This document shows positions 42,768 to 50,097 of a stretch of 64,000 nucleotides of DNA, in pieces (positions within the stretch are counted from its first letter, which is position 1; the number at the start of each line of letters is the position of its first letter). A model generated the notes under the pieces. The model was not told the origin of the DNA and made no database searches. It saw nothing but the letters and a program-made list of their open reading frames with translations. The DNA comes from Bacteroides eggerthii. GTDB taxonomy: Bacteria; Bacteroidota; Bacteroidia; Bacteroidales; Bacteroidaceae. The stretch spans positions 372,001-436,000 of the forward strand of contig NZ_CP102258.1 in the NCBI RefSeq assembly GCF_025146565.1, read 5' to 3'. Made by a program: the position numbers and the translations under genes.

Positions 42768-43670
42768 ATGGAAAGGACGGAAATAGATGCTGTCAGAAGG
42801 ATGCCGCTTGCGGATTTTCTCGCACGGCTGGGGCATGAGCCTGTCAGAAGGAGCGGTAACGAGCTGTGGTATCTTGCCCCGTACAGGGGCGAGCGCACAT
42901 CCTCTTTCCGTGTGAACGTGGCGAAACAGCTCTGGTACGACTTCGGTTTGGGCAAGGGCGGCGACATCTTCACGCTTGCCGGGGAGTTTCTGCAAAGCGA
43001 TGACTTCATGAAGCAAGCGAAGTTCATAGCGGAAGCCGCCAATATGACGGTTGCCGGATGGGAAAAGCCCGTCTATCTCTCGAAGCCGACCGAATCCGTT
43101 TTTGAGGATGTGGAGGTCGCTCCGCTGCTCCGCTCACTGCTGACGGAGTATTTAGAGGAACGGGGCATCCCTTACGCCATCGCATCCCGTCACTGCTGCC
43201 GCTTGAACTACGGTGTGCGTGGGAAACGGTATTTTGCCGTTGGCTTTCCGAACATGGCAGGTGGCTATGAAGTCAGAAGCCGATATTTCAAGGGTTGCAT
43301 ACCTCCGAAGTCTGTATCACTGGTAAAGGCGAATGACATCCCGGCTGACGAGTGCCTCGTGTTCGAGGGCTTCATGGACTTTCTCTCTGCCGTGACGCTT
43401 GGTGTAACCGGTAACGCTGACTGTCTTGTGCTGAACTCAGTCGCCAACGTGGAGAAGGCGGCGGGATTGCTGGACGGATACGGGCGCATCGGCTGCTTCC
43501 TCGACCGTGACGAAGCCGGACGGCGGACGCTTGCCGCACTTACCATGCGATACGGGGAACGTGTCACCGACCGTTCCTCCCTCTATGACGGTTGCAAGGA
43601 CTTGAACGAGTACCTGCAACTGACAACGAAAAAACAGAAAAACAACCATCTAAAAATCGAAGAACAATGA
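42768..43670 (+). CDS. traP: TraP, DnaG-like primase
   Basis: 300 residues from MERTEIDAVRRMPLADFL. The N-terminal part has the CHC2-primase layout (YLAPYRGERTSSFRVNVAKQ, DFGLGKGGDIF) but the zinc-binding cysteine/histidine set is incomplete. A TOPRIM domain follows with VFEGFMDFLSA and CFLDRDEAGRR. It probably primes replacement-strand synthesis on transferred DNA. Its last codons overlap the start of traQ by 4 bases. Confidence 0.88.
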   Translation: MERTEIDAVRRMPLADFLARLGHEPVRRSGNELWYLAPYRGERTSSFRVNVAKQLWYDFGLGKGGDIFTLAGEFLQSDDFMKQAKFIAEAANMTVAGWEKPVYLSKPTESVFEDVEVAPLLRSLLTEYLEERGIPYAIASRHCCRLNYGVRGKRYFAVGFPNMAGGYEVRSRYFKGCIPPKSVSLVKANDIPADECLVFEGFMDFLSAVTLGVTGNADCLVLNSVANVEKAAGLLDGYGRIGCFLDRDEAGRRTLAALTMRYGERVTDRSSLYDGCKDLNEYLQLTTKKQKNNHLKIEEQ

Positions 43671-44170
43671 ACATACTGAACAACAGAAACAAGAGAACAT
43701 CAATATTCAAGGCAGTGGCGTTATGCCTGATAGCCGCCATGTCATTCACCCTCGTGTCATGTGACGATGACATGGACATCCAGCAGTCCTATCCCTTCAC
43801 GGTGGAGGTCATGCCCGTGCCGAACAAGGTAGTAAAGGGGCAGACAGTGGAAATCCGCTGTGAACTGAAAAAGGAGGGCGACTTTTCGGGTACGCTCTAT
43901 ACCATCCGCTATTTCCAGTTCGAGGGGGAAGGCTCGCTCAAAATGGATAACGGCATCACCTTCCTGCCTAACGACCGCTACCTGCTGGAGAACGAAAAAT
44001 TCCGCCTGTACTACACGGCGGCGGGTGATGAGGCGCATAATTTCATCGTGGTGGTGGAGGATAACTTTAGCAACTCCTACGAACTGGAATTTGACTTCAA
44101 CAACAGGAATGTAAAGGACGACGATCTTACCATCGTTCCCATCGGCAACTTCAGCCCCTTGTTGAAATGA
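43667..44170 (+). CDS. traQ: TraQ, DUF3872 lipoprotein
   Basis: 167 residues from MNILNNRNKRTSIFK with a lipoprotein signal ending LVSC. The mature part (PFTVEVMPVPNKVVKGQTVE onward) has an immunoglobulin-like beta-sandwich pattern, as expected for DUF3872. The leader before the ATG (CCATCTAAAAATCGAAGAAC) is a degenerate relative of the traI/traN motif. It overlaps traP at its start and the lysozyme gene at its end. Confidence 0.85.
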   Translation: MNILNNRNKRTSIFKAVALCLIAAMSFTLVSCDDDMDIQQSYPFTVEVMPVPNKVVKGQTVEIRCELKKEGDFSGTLYTIRYFQFEGEGSLKMDNGITFLPNDRYLLENEKFRLYYTAAGDEAHNFIVVVEDNFSNSYELEFDFNNRNVKDDDLTIVPIGNFSPLLK

Positions 44171-44694
44171 TGCGTGTATTCATGACAATGCTCTGTTCAC
44201 TTCTGACGGTCTGTTCTGTGTCCGCGCAGATCAGCCGCCAAGAGGGAACGGACGGGCAGGCGGCAATCTACCGACTGCCGCTTATGGAACGTGCTTTTTT
44301 ATGCTGCCGCTACTTTGAAGGCTGGCACTCAGAAAAACACTACCCATACGTCGGTTGGGGTCACAAACTTTTGCCAAACGAGAAGTATTCGGCACGAACC
44401 ATGACAAAACGGGATGCGGATGAACTTTTGCGGAAAGACCTGCGCAAATTTGTCGCCATGTTCCGTAAATTCGGGGTTGATTCGATTTTGCTTGGCACGT
44501 TAGCTTACAATGTGGGACCGGCGAAGCTGTTAGGCAGCAAAACAATCCCCAAAAGCACCTTAATCAAGAAGCTGGAAGCTGGTGACAGGAACATCTACCG
44601 TGAGTATATAGCCTTCTGCAACTACAAAGGAAAACGCCACGCCATGCTGCTCAAACGGAGAAAGGCGGAGTTTGCGCTGTTGTATATCCCATAA
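44167..44694 (+). CDS. Secreted phage-type lysozyme (GH24-like)
   Basis: 175 residues with a signal peptide (MRVFMTMLCSLLTVCSVSAQ). The core matches GH24 lysozymes: catalytic glutamate in RYFEGWHS, PYVGWGHKL as the second part of the active site, and LGTLAYNVGPAKLLGS. It would locally open the peptidoglycan for assembly of the transfer channel, as VirB1-like enzymes do. Start ATGATG overlaps the traQ stop. It is the last gene of the tra operon and is followed by a 15-bp perfect hairpin. Confidence 0.88.
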   Translation: MMRVFMTMLCSLLTVCSVSAQISRQEGTDGQAAIYRLPLMERAFLCCRYFEGWHSEKHYPYVGWGHKLLPNEKYSARTMTKRDADELLRKDLRKFVAMFRKFGVDSILLGTLAYNVGPAKLLGSKTIPKSTLIKKLEAGDRNIYREYIAFCNYKGKRHAMLLKRRKAEFALLYIP

Positions 44695-44711
44695 AAGGAC
44701 TGACAAAACTG

Positions 44712-44750
44712 GCAAAAGACGTGCCATATTTAACTTGGCACGTCTTTTGC
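44712..44750 (+). terminator. Terminator of the tra operon
   Basis: GCAAAAGACGTGCCA (44712-44726) and TGGCACGTCTTTTGC (44736-44750) form a perfect 15-bp stem with a 9-base loop. The TTTT lies inside the stem's 3' arm. Confidence 0.75.
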
Positions 44751-45181
44751 TCTATCACTTGATAGATTATCGTAGGATTTTCTCGTTAATTGACATCGTT
44801 GAGCCATTTTTGCCTATCGGTTTCCAAATAACACTTCAAGTTGTAAGTGTTGTGAGAGCAATACAAAACATAGTTATTAACCATAAAAAGTATAGCGAAA
44901 TTATGAAGAAAGTATTTAGGAAAATTCAGAAAGGAACAACAAAAATGATTGAACGTATCAAATCGTTGGGGGAAATGGAGACGAAGCAGAAATGTGTAGT
45001 TCAACGGTTCGAGATTATCATTCCCCTCCACCAAAAAATAACGACCCAATATATAGCCTCCGCAAGTTTTACTTGCGGATTTTTTAGTTATCGCAGATTG
45101 GACAAAGGTTTCTTTGCTACTTTCTTTGTCCGCCATCATGCTCACTGAAAGAAAGTAGGGCGGCTCTCGCCGCCCCGCCAC
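44751..45181 (+). other. Gap between tra operon and PcfJ operon, with a second terminator
   Basis: An open frame from 44903 to 45148 (MKKVFRKIQKGTTKMIERIK onward) runs straight through a terminator-like hairpin (TCCGCAAG 45059-45066 with CTTGCGGA 45072-45079, then six T), so it is probably not a gene as a whole; a shorter peptide cannot be excluded. AACACTT-N8-AAGTGTT lies at about 44829-44850. Two terminators in a row here suggest a separate short transcript between them. Confidence 0.4.
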
Positions 45182-45490
45182 TCAAAAGCGTGTGTAAAGT
45201 CCCGTCACCATCGTGAACATTTCCTCCAGCATATCAAAATAGATACCCTCGTGTACGGCAATGTCCTTTGTCTTGCACTCAAAGGTCTTTTTGCTGAACG
45301 TCCTGCGGTAGAAGCGCATATTGTAGAGGTCTGCCCCTTCGTCATAGATGATGTCAAGGCGGTTGGCACTTGTTTTGTTCCTTGCAAGGCTCATCCGTAA
45401 GCCGTTGCCCATATCTATGAAATCACGGCTACCTGTCATGGCGGTGAAGCGTTTTCCGCCTATCTGCTGTAATATCGTCTTGGCTATCAT
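45182..45490 (-). CDS. Small hypothetical protein of the right-end operon
   Basis: 102 residues from MIAKTILQQIGGKRFTAMTG. The sequence SRDFIDMGNGLRMSLARNKT and YNMRFYRRTFSKKTFECKTK is compact and mixed alpha/beta, without signal peptide. It is the last gene of the minus-strand operon that starts at 48527. Similar small proteins accompany PcfJ/PcfK in Bacteroidales mobile elements. The function is unknown. Confidence 0.65.
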   Translation of the reverse strand: MIAKTILQQIGGKRFTAMTGSRDFIDMGNGLRMSLARNKTSANRLDIIYDEGADLYNMRFYRRTFSKKTFECKTKDIAVHEGIYFDMLEEMFTMVTGLYTRF

Positions 45491-45543
45491 ATCTTTTGTT
45501 TTTAGGGTTTTAAGTATTGGCGGTGCGGACACCGCCATCCCGT

Positions 45544-45789
45544 TCAAAATTCTCGCATTTCGGAAATGGGGGTCTGCCGTTGTAGCCACTCTTTCACACA
45601 TTCCATATTGTACTCGCTCGTGATGACTGCCGTATGGCTGTCGGTGGCGGTGAAACGTGTGCTTTCGTAATCATCTATCCACCCCTTGAGGGTGTCCGTT
45701 CCCCACGCTCCGGTATCGTCAAAGATACCGTCCAATGCCGTGATAGGTTCGCTGAACTTGACTATCAGCGTTTGATAGGTCGTGTTCAT
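45544..45789 (-). CDS. Small hypothetical protein of the right-end operon
   Basis: 81 residues from MNTTYQTLIVKFSEPITALD. It is acidic with several tryptophans (DDTGAWGTDTLKGWIDDYES, VKEWLQRQTPISEM) and no membrane segment. Its start overlaps the stop of the DUF3873 gene by 4 bases, showing translational coupling. No function is known. Confidence 0.65.
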   Translation of the reverse strand: MNTTYQTLIVKFSEPITALDGIFDDTGAWGTDTLKGWIDDYESTRFTATDSHTAVITSEYNMECVKEWLQRQTPISEMREF

Positions 45790-46019
45790 AGTCTGTCCTC
45801 CTTTCCCTTCTTTGCGTTCAGCCACTTGTCCCGTGCGGCTCGGCACTCGTCCAACGTGGGTTTGACACAAGAGAACAATTCTCTGTCTATGGGGTGGCGG
45901 TAGTCGTACTGCACAAGTGTCCGCCTGCGTCTTCCGATACCCGATTGGAAACGCTCGTATTTCTCCGTACCTGCTTCCGCGCAGGTGCTTACTCCGTTGA
46001 TGGTCATTCGTGTTGTCAT
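45786..46019 (-). CDS. DUF3873-like small protein
   Basis: 77 residues from MTTRMTINGVSTCAEAGTEK. The pattern VSTCAEAGTEKYERF and YDYRHPIDRELFSCVKPTLD, ending in a charged tail, fits DUF3873, a family almost confined to Bacteroidales mobile elements. It overlaps the next gene by 4 bases. No function is known. Confidence 0.65.
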   Translation of the reverse strand: MTTRMTINGVSTCAEAGTEKYERFQSGIGRRRRTLVQYDYRHPIDRELFSCVKPTLDECRAARDKWLNAKKGKEDRL

Positions 46020-46038
46020 AATGTTGCTTTTTAGATGG

Positions 46039-46296
46039 TTAAAAATGTACTGACAGAACTCTGTTCTTCATCACCATTTCGGGGTTGCTTGTGTAGCGTT
46101 GGTGCAGGTAGAAATGGTGTGAGCCGAAGCCGTAAAGGAAAAACTTGTCAAGTTCGTGCTTCTCGGCAAACTCCTTTACGCTCTTTCTCAATTCCCCCTC
46201 ACTCGTTGTGAGAGTGAGGAGGTTCACAAATTCAAGGAACATCGTGGGGATTGCATCATCCCACACACAAATCATACTTTCAATTCTTACTTCCAT
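46039..46296 (-). CDS. Small hypothetical protein of the right-end operon
   Basis: 85 residues from MEVRIESMICVWDDAIPTMF. It is mixed and soluble-looking (LRKSVKEFAEKHELDKFFLY, HHFYLHQRYTSNPEMVMKNR). It sits between the PcfJ-like gene and DUF3873 gene in the same operon. I do not recognise it. Confidence 0.6.
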   Translation of the reverse strand: MEVRIESMICVWDDAIPTMFLEFVNLLTLTTSEGELRKSVKEFAEKHELDKFFLYGFGSHHFYLHQRYTSNPEMVMKNRVLSVHF

Positions 46297-46320
46297 ATCA
46301 ATGTTGTTTTAGGGGTTATG

Positions 46321-47652
46321 CTATGCCGCTTTCATCCGCTCACGGATAAGGTTGGCGTTCTTGTTCACAAGGTCTATGATGCGCTCGTGATATTCGGTGT
46401 CCTGGTTGTGCTTGCCGTGGCACTGCACCACTTCGAGGGTTCGCAAGTCCACCTCTACGGTTTCAATAATCTCATCGCCAATCCTTGCCGATAGTATGAG
46501 GGTGTCGGCTTTCTTGTAGTATCCACTGCCAAACACGCAGATGCCCTGCGTCTTGCCCTCGTTGTAATACTCGTCTATGCTTTCAAGCACCTTGACGATT
46601 ATTTCCTCGTCCGTGATTACCAAGCCGAAGAATTTGGATTTGTTGGCGATGAAATCCTCCGCATCTTTCTTTCGTTGGAGTTGTCGCTGTTGCTCACGCT
46701 CACGCCTTTCAATCTCCCAACGGCGTTGCTCTGCGGCTCTTTCCTTCTCGTGTATGGCTTCAATTTTTCGGGTTGCGTTGTCGTGTGCCGCCATGAAATC
46801 TTCGGGACAGATGTTCTTCGGGTTACGGAGGTCTTGACCGAGTTTTTTGAGCATACGCAGATAGTCGCACCACATTGAGAGGTTGTCTATCTGATACTTG
46901 TGACGCTTGGCAATCAGATATGATGCCCAACATTCATCGGCAGTACGGGTATTGAAAAGAAAGTGTTTCATGACCTCAATCTCACCGCCTTTCATAAGGG
47001 TTTCAATTCTTGGGTCTGAAAGCAAGGCTTTGAAAAGACGCACGGGGGAGATGCCGTGGAAATCGCCCTTGAAGCCGTTACGTCTGAGTTGGGGCAATAT
47101 CCTCATCTTTGGATATGCACAGCTTCTTGCCACCACATCATCGTATAGGCTGTTGTGCGGTCTTACCTCCATATCGCTGCCTAATGCCCACACATCGCAA
47201 TAGCAGAAAAGGAAGCCACGGAGCAACGCCATGTCCGTAACCTTGCCGTCGGGTGAAATCCAACGCTGCACGACCTCGTGGCAGTAGAAACGCATCGGTT
47301 CGCCTTTCCTGCTCTCGCATCTGACCTGCGCCACGCGGATTACCTGATACCCTTTGCAGGTGGTTATCACGCTGAAATTCTGCGTTTCCTTGTAGATGCG
47401 TCTGCGTGTGTCCTGCACTTTGAGTTCGGCATGGCATTTGGGGCAGGTGCAGCCTTCAAGGGTGTCGCATAGTCCGCTGTCGCTGTGCCACTCGTGACCG
47501 CAGTCGGAACAGGTGATGTTCCCTTTCTTGGTGCGGTAGCCGATATGCTCAACGCAGTGGCGGTATGCCCAATCTATTTGTGTCGCTGATATGGGGCGAA
47601 GGTTGGCGGAAAGTCTTGCCACCTCTTTCTGTATCTTGGTCTTCGGTTTCAT
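46321..47652 (-). CDS. PcfJ-like protein
   Basis: 443 residues from MKPKTKIQKEVARLSANLRP. Two Cys pairs (CSDCGHEW and CPKCHAEL, about 49-79) look like a zinc ribbon. The central region (ILPQLRRNGFKGDFHGISPV) and the long arginine/glutamate coiled coil (about 305-350) are followed by a C-terminal PcfJ-type end. PcfJ is named from the enterococcal conjugative plasmid pCF10, where its role is unclear. Its start overlaps the PcfK-like gene by 4 bases. The family call is firm, the function unknown. Confidence 0.82.
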   Translation of the reverse strand: MKPKTKIQKEVARLSANLRPISATQIDWAYRHCVEHIGYRTKKGNITCSDCGHEWHSDSGLCDTLEGCTCPKCHAELKVQDTRRRIYKETQNFSVITTCKGYQVIRVAQVRCESRKGEPMRFYCHEVVQRWISPDGKVTDMALLRGFLFCYCDVWALGSDMEVRPHNSLYDDVVARSCAYPKMRILPQLRRNGFKGDFHGISPVRLFKALLSDPRIETLMKGGEIEVMKHFLFNTRTADECWASYLIAKRHKYQIDNLSMWCDYLRMLKKLGQDLRNPKNICPEDFMAAHDNATRKIEAIHEKERAAEQRRWEIERREREQQRQLQRKKDAEDFIANKSKFFGLVITDEEIIVKVLESIDEYYNEGKTQGICVFGSGYYKKADTLILSARIGDEIIETVEVDLRTLEVVQCHGKHNQDTEYHERIIDLVNKNANLIRERMKAA

Positions 47653-48065
47653 AAGCCTAAATCAAATAATGAGGGTTGGGGTTGGTTTTCTTTTCTCGCT
47701 GACGGTCTGTGGCGGTTCTGCAACTTGCGGAGTTCCTCCTCTTGGTATTTGCGGACAGCGTTCTGACGTGCCTCCGCCTTTTCCTCTGCCGTGAGTTTCA
47801 CAACGTGGTTCACAACCACTTGGCAGTCCATCGGTTTGCCCACCTCTATCTCGTTTTCCTCATAGTAGTGGATGGCTTGCCCGAATATCTCTCCGTCCGT
47901 GAAACCGTTGCAACCGCTTTTCTGCACATAGTTCAGAATGTGGGTCACGCACTCGTCCATGTTCTTGGCAGGGTTGCGGTACTTCTTTGCAAATAGCGCA
48001 TCTTCCTCCGCACGCTGTTCCAAGTACATATATATCGTTCTCTTGAAATGGTCTGTTCCTTTCAT
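47649..48065 (-). CDS. PcfK-like protein
   Basis: 138 residues from MKGTDHFKRTIYMYLEQRAE. The conserved N-terminal helical region (YLEQRAEEDALFAKKYRNPA, DGEIFGQAIHYYEENEI) fits PcfK-like proteins. A lysine/arginine-rich tail ends in PSLFDLGL, which resembles a DNA sliding-clamp binding peptide (Q-x-x-L/F-x-x-F type: QPSLFDLGL). PcfK and PcfJ are commonly adjacent. The clamp-binding reading is my inference. Confidence 0.78.
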   Translation of the reverse strand: MKGTDHFKRTIYMYLEQRAEEDALFAKKYRNPAKNMDECVTHILNYVQKSGCNGFTDGEIFGQAIHYYEENEIEVGKPMDCQVVVNHVVKLTAEEKAEARQNAVRKYQEEELRKLQNRHRPSARKENQPQPSLFDLGL

Positions 48066-48078
48066 ATCGCTGTCATTT

Positions 48079-48300
48079 TTAGATTATCTGTTTCAGTATC
48101 TCTCTCCAATAGGTCGGCTCTACCTCGCTGAGAAGGAAGTCCATGAAATCCCTCCGTGCGTCCTTGTTCAGTTCGTGGTACAATCTTCGGAAAGTTTCAA
48201 AATTGCCGTTGATGTACGTTTCCACCATATACACGAAGATGTTGTCCACCTCGTAATATCTGCACTGCTGCGCTGCCGTCTTGCTGTTTCTTTTTGCCAT
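48079..48300 (-). CDS. Small hypothetical protein of the right-end operon
   Basis: 73 residues from MAKRNSKTAAQQCRYYEVDN. It is helical and charged (FETFRRLYHELNKDARRDFM), with no signal peptide. The upstream in-frame extension to 48474 is rejected because it overlaps the membrane protein gene. I do not recognise a family; it is conserved in position ahead of PcfK. Confidence 0.6.
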   Translation of the reverse strand: MAKRNSKTAAQQCRYYEVDNIFVYMVETYINGNFETFRRLYHELNKDARRDFMDFLLSEVEPTYWREILKQII

Positions 48301-48311
48301 GTCGGTAAGGG

Positions 48312-48527
48312 TTAAAGGGTGAATAACCAAAGGATGAAGCCAAAGAAGGCAATGGTGGAAAGGATAGCCACGATTACACCTATCGCCACTCGGAACACTC
48401 CGTTTACAATCTCTCTGATGATGCCCCAAAGGATGCCGAACACCCCGAAGGCGGTGCGCATCATCAAGCCGCATATCGCCAACCCGATGTGTTGCGCCAT
48501 TTGTCTGAAATTTGCCGTTGCCGTCAT
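48312..48527 (-). CDS. Small membrane protein heading the right-end operon
   Basis: 71 residues with two long hydrophobic helices (IGLAICGLMMRTAFGVFGIL and VAIGVIVAILSTIAFFGFIL) separated by a short basic turn. It is the first gene of the minus-strand operon that runs to 45182. Proteins of this size and type occur in transfer regions as accessory inner-membrane components; nothing more can be said. Confidence 0.6.
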   Translation of the reverse strand: MTATANFRQMAQHIGLAICGLMMRTAFGVFGILWGIIREIVNGVFRVAIGVIVAILSTIAFFGFILWLFTL

Positions 48528-48684
48528 ATCTTCGCTGTTTTTGATTTTTTTGTTTTTAATGCGGATTCAAGAGCTGAGGGAGTTGAGTTTCAAACTATCT
48601 TATCTGCCTCTCGTTTATCCGACATTTTTTTTATGCGTCTTTCTGTCGCATCGGTCGTTTTCGTTTCGGGTGCTTGAAAAGGTA

Positions 48685-48785
48685 GGGATTAGGGAATGCA
48701 AGGTTTTTCGGTCAAAATACTACCCGCAGGGCTGGAGATTTTTACCGAAAACAGGAGGCTTGACCTTGCTTTCCCGTCCAATCCC
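48685..48785. ncRNA. Three-stem structured element near the right end
   Basis: GGGATT (48685-48690) pairs with AATCCC (48780-48785); GGGAATGCAAGG (48692-48703) with CCTTGCTTTCCC (48764-48775) with a single mismatch; TTTTTCGGT (48704-48712) with ACCGAAAAC (48744-48752). The apical loop is about 31 bases. The stems are nested and nearly continuous. The structure could be a cis RNA or a DNA-level palindrome; strand is undetermined. Confidence 0.5.
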
Positions 48786-48790
48786 GGAAT

Positions 48791-48798
48791 TACCTTTG
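48791..48798 (+). promoter_or_regulatory. -7 box right of the structured element
   Basis: TACCTTTG fits the consensus; TTGC at 48766-48769 stands 21 bases upstream as a weak -33. It would start a rightward transcript near 48805 that covers the small frame at 48824 and the hairpins at 49192-49308. Confidence 0.4.
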
Positions 48799-48823
48799 CG
48801 CCCAGAACGAAAATGACTGACTG

Positions 48824-49087
48824 ATGCGGCTTACTGAAAGGCGCAAAATGGAGGTAAACGAAAACAGAGGCAGATTGTGTAGAAAAAAACTTCAGGGGAA
48901 AATCCGTAAAAAAAAGAATCACCAAAAGGAAAAAGACATCACCGGAAGCGTGAAAAGGGCAAACCACAACAAAGGAAGTATGATTGTTTCCGATCCGACG
49001 GAACTTGTTCAGCCGGGTGGCAACAATCATTCTTCCCGGTTTGTCCGGCTGTGTGTGGGCGCCTGTTTCATTCATGGGGCAGGCTGA
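48824..49087 (+). CDS. Possible small basic protein near the right end
   Basis: 87 residues from MRLTERRKMEVNENRGRLCR; the first half is very rich in lysine and arginine, the second half (SMIVSDPTELVQPGGNNHSS) is neutral. No family is recognised. A -7 box lies 26 bases upstream. The frame also overlaps an open frame on the other strand, so coding is doubtful. Confidence 0.28.
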   Translation: MRLTERRKMEVNENRGRLCRKKLQGKIRKKKNHQKEKDITGSVKRANHNKGSMIVSDPTELVQPGGNNHSSRFVRLCVGACFIHGAG

Positions 49088-49191
49088 CACACTCTGCATT
49101 CACTTTCCGCTTCCGGCAAAAGAGACAGCGAAAAAAGAAAAATCATTTGAAAACCCGTAAAAGCACCTCTTGGCATAGGCGCAAAAGAAAG

Positions 49192-49308
49192 GGGCATTGC
49201 TTCATCTGTCTAAACATCGTTTAGGCGTGAGGCAATGCCCTTTTCTCCAGCTATGCGGTAGTCGGCACACGTTTGTTCCAAACTCGTTTTGGGCAATGGT
49301 GTGCCGAC
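49192..49308 (+). terminator. Two strong hairpins near the right end
   Basis: Hairpin one: GGGCATTGC (49192-49200) with GCAATGCCC (49232-49240), and inside it CTAAAC (49210-49215) with GTTTAG (49219-49224), followed by TTTTCT. Hairpin two: GTCGGCACAC (49261-49270) with GTGTGCCGAC (49299-49308), with CCAAAC/GTTTTGG inside. The first has the look of a terminator protecting the right end from internal transcription. Confidence 0.6.
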
Positions 49309-49419
49309 GGACAATACCGCTTTTACGGAAAATTCTTATGAATGAGGGGATAAAAAACGGGAGTTTATATCAAAATCTCGAATTAAATAGCTACTTTTGC
49401 ATACGAAGAGTTCTTTGAA

Positions 49420-49534
49420 GGTTACGCAACGCGCAGAAGGATAATGCAGTAGATAACTAACTAAATCGTAACCTATTACTATCAAGAGCAATTAACCTAC
49501 GCTCATTTCCAATAAATTACACTCTTTTCGTAAC
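49420..49534. other. Candidate IntDOT arm-type binding sites, right end
   Basis: GGTTACG (49420-49426) and CGTAACC (49467-49473) repeat exactly the heptamer found twice at the left end, again once in each orientation. A shorter CGTAAC is at 49529-49534, just inside the core. The symmetry supports an integrase role, inferred only from position and repetition. Confidence 0.5.
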
Positions 49535-49538
49535 TTCG

Positions 49539-49548
49539 GTGTGCAAAG
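49539..49548. other. Right attachment site core (attR)
   Basis: GTGTGCAAAG, identical to 363-372. On the minus strand it reads out to GTATCTTTGC, which also fits GTANNTTTGC. The chromosomal side holds TATCTTTG, the probable original -7 box of argS. Confidence 0.82.
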
Positions 49549-49573
49549 ATACGAACTATTTTTAATTCCATAA

Positions 49574-49602
49574 AAAAGGAGACGTTGTATGCGTCTCCTT
49601 TT
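49574..49602 (-). terminator. HU gene terminator
   Basis: AAAAGGAGACG (49574-49584) and CGTCTCCTTTT (49592-49602) form an 11-bp perfect stem with a 7-base loop, 23 bases downstream of the HU stop on the minus strand. It would separate HU from argS in the uninterrupted chromosome. Confidence 0.85.
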
Positions 49603-49625
49603 ATCAAGTTTTATTTATGAACTAC

Positions 49626-49892
49626 TTATTCGATAGTCAATTCTGAACCTGCTCTAAACTTGGCAACCTTCTTTGCCGGAATCTGAATGGGCTTCTTCGT
49701 TGCCGGATTTATACCAACGCGTCCGGCTCTCTCCGTTACAGAAAAAGTGCCGAAGCCAACCAATGCCACTTTATCACCCGCCTTTAACGCTTTTGTTACT
49801 GATGCGATAAATGCATCTAATGCTCTTTTTGAATCGGCCTTTGACAAACCGGCTTCAGCTGCCATTGCGCTAATAAGTTCTGACTTATTCAT
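49626..49892 (-). CDS. DNA-binding protein HU
   Basis: 88 residues, [20 protein letters not shown] onward, full HU length. The DNA-binding arm signature [20 protein letters not shown] is complete, and the dimerisation helices precede it. HU bends DNA and shapes the nucleoid. It is transcribed from a consensus promoter at 49951-49981 and ends at its own terminator. It is the chromosomal neighbour of argS separated by the conjugative element. HU-family host factors assist integration of CTnDOT, so its adjacency is curious but probably coincidental. Confidence 0.95.
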   Translation of the reverse strand: MNKSELISAMAAEAGLSKADSKRALDAFIASVTKALKAGDKVALVGFGTFSVTERAGRVGINPATKKPIQIPAKKVAKFRAGSELTIE

Positions 49893-49950
49893 AATACAAA
49901 ATGATTAATTAATATGTTACACAAAAGAAAAATTCTAATGCTACTTCCTA

Positions 49951-49981
49951 CAAAAATAGAGCAATAATTCTGAATATCAAA
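49951..49981 (-). promoter_or_regulatory. HU promoter
   Basis: On the minus strand TTTG (49981-49978), 19 bases, then TATTTTTG (49958-49951). This is a full consensus match. The start codon follows 58 bases later. Confidence 0.8.
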
Positions 49982-50064
49982 TAAAAACATTAAAAAAAGG
50001 CTGGAAAATAGAGAAAAAAAAGGAATAGGAGTTCCTTTTTCTGTTATAGAACAGAATTTATTCG

Positions 50065-50072
50065 TATTTTTG
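50065..50072 (+). promoter_or_regulatory. -7 box of the rhomboid operon
   Basis: TATTTTTG fits TAnnTTTG, 25 bases before the first rhomboid ATG. Just upstream TTCTGTT-ATAG-AACAGAA (50039-50056) forms a 7-bp inverted repeat overlapping the -33 zone, a possible operator. Confidence 0.6.
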
Positions 50073-50097
50073 CCAAATAAAGCGAAAAAATCAGATT

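Larger units (their letters stand above)
363..49548. mobile_element. CTnDOT/CTnERL-family conjugative transposon (ICE), about 49.2 kb, tetQ-bearing
   Basis: The element is bounded by a shared 10-bp core and contains a full set: IntDOT-like integrase, Xis2c, Xis2d, Exc, RteA, RteB, RteC, TetQ, MobA, MobB, MobC and TraA to TraQ, all with intact frames. Gene order matches what is published for CTnDOT. It lacks an ermF region; the space between rteC and the mob genes instead carries two NTPase genes. It looks functional for excision and transfer. Insertion separates HU (minus strand, right) from argS (minus strand, left), two genes that would otherwise be neighbours with a terminator and the argS promoter between them. 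Confidence 0.93.

Noticed and set aside
44672..45148. Plus-strand frame after the lysozyme gene
   Set aside because: It crosses two terminator-like hairpins and has no recognisable sequence; kept only as a remark in the gap entry.
48689..49099. Minus-strand open frame near the right end
   Set aside because: It has no homology signal and overlaps the structured element; the opposite-strand frame at 48824 is also doubtful.
49626..49892. HU gene as part of the element
   Set aside because: It lies outside attR, has its own consensus promoter and terminator, and is the expected chromosomal neighbour.
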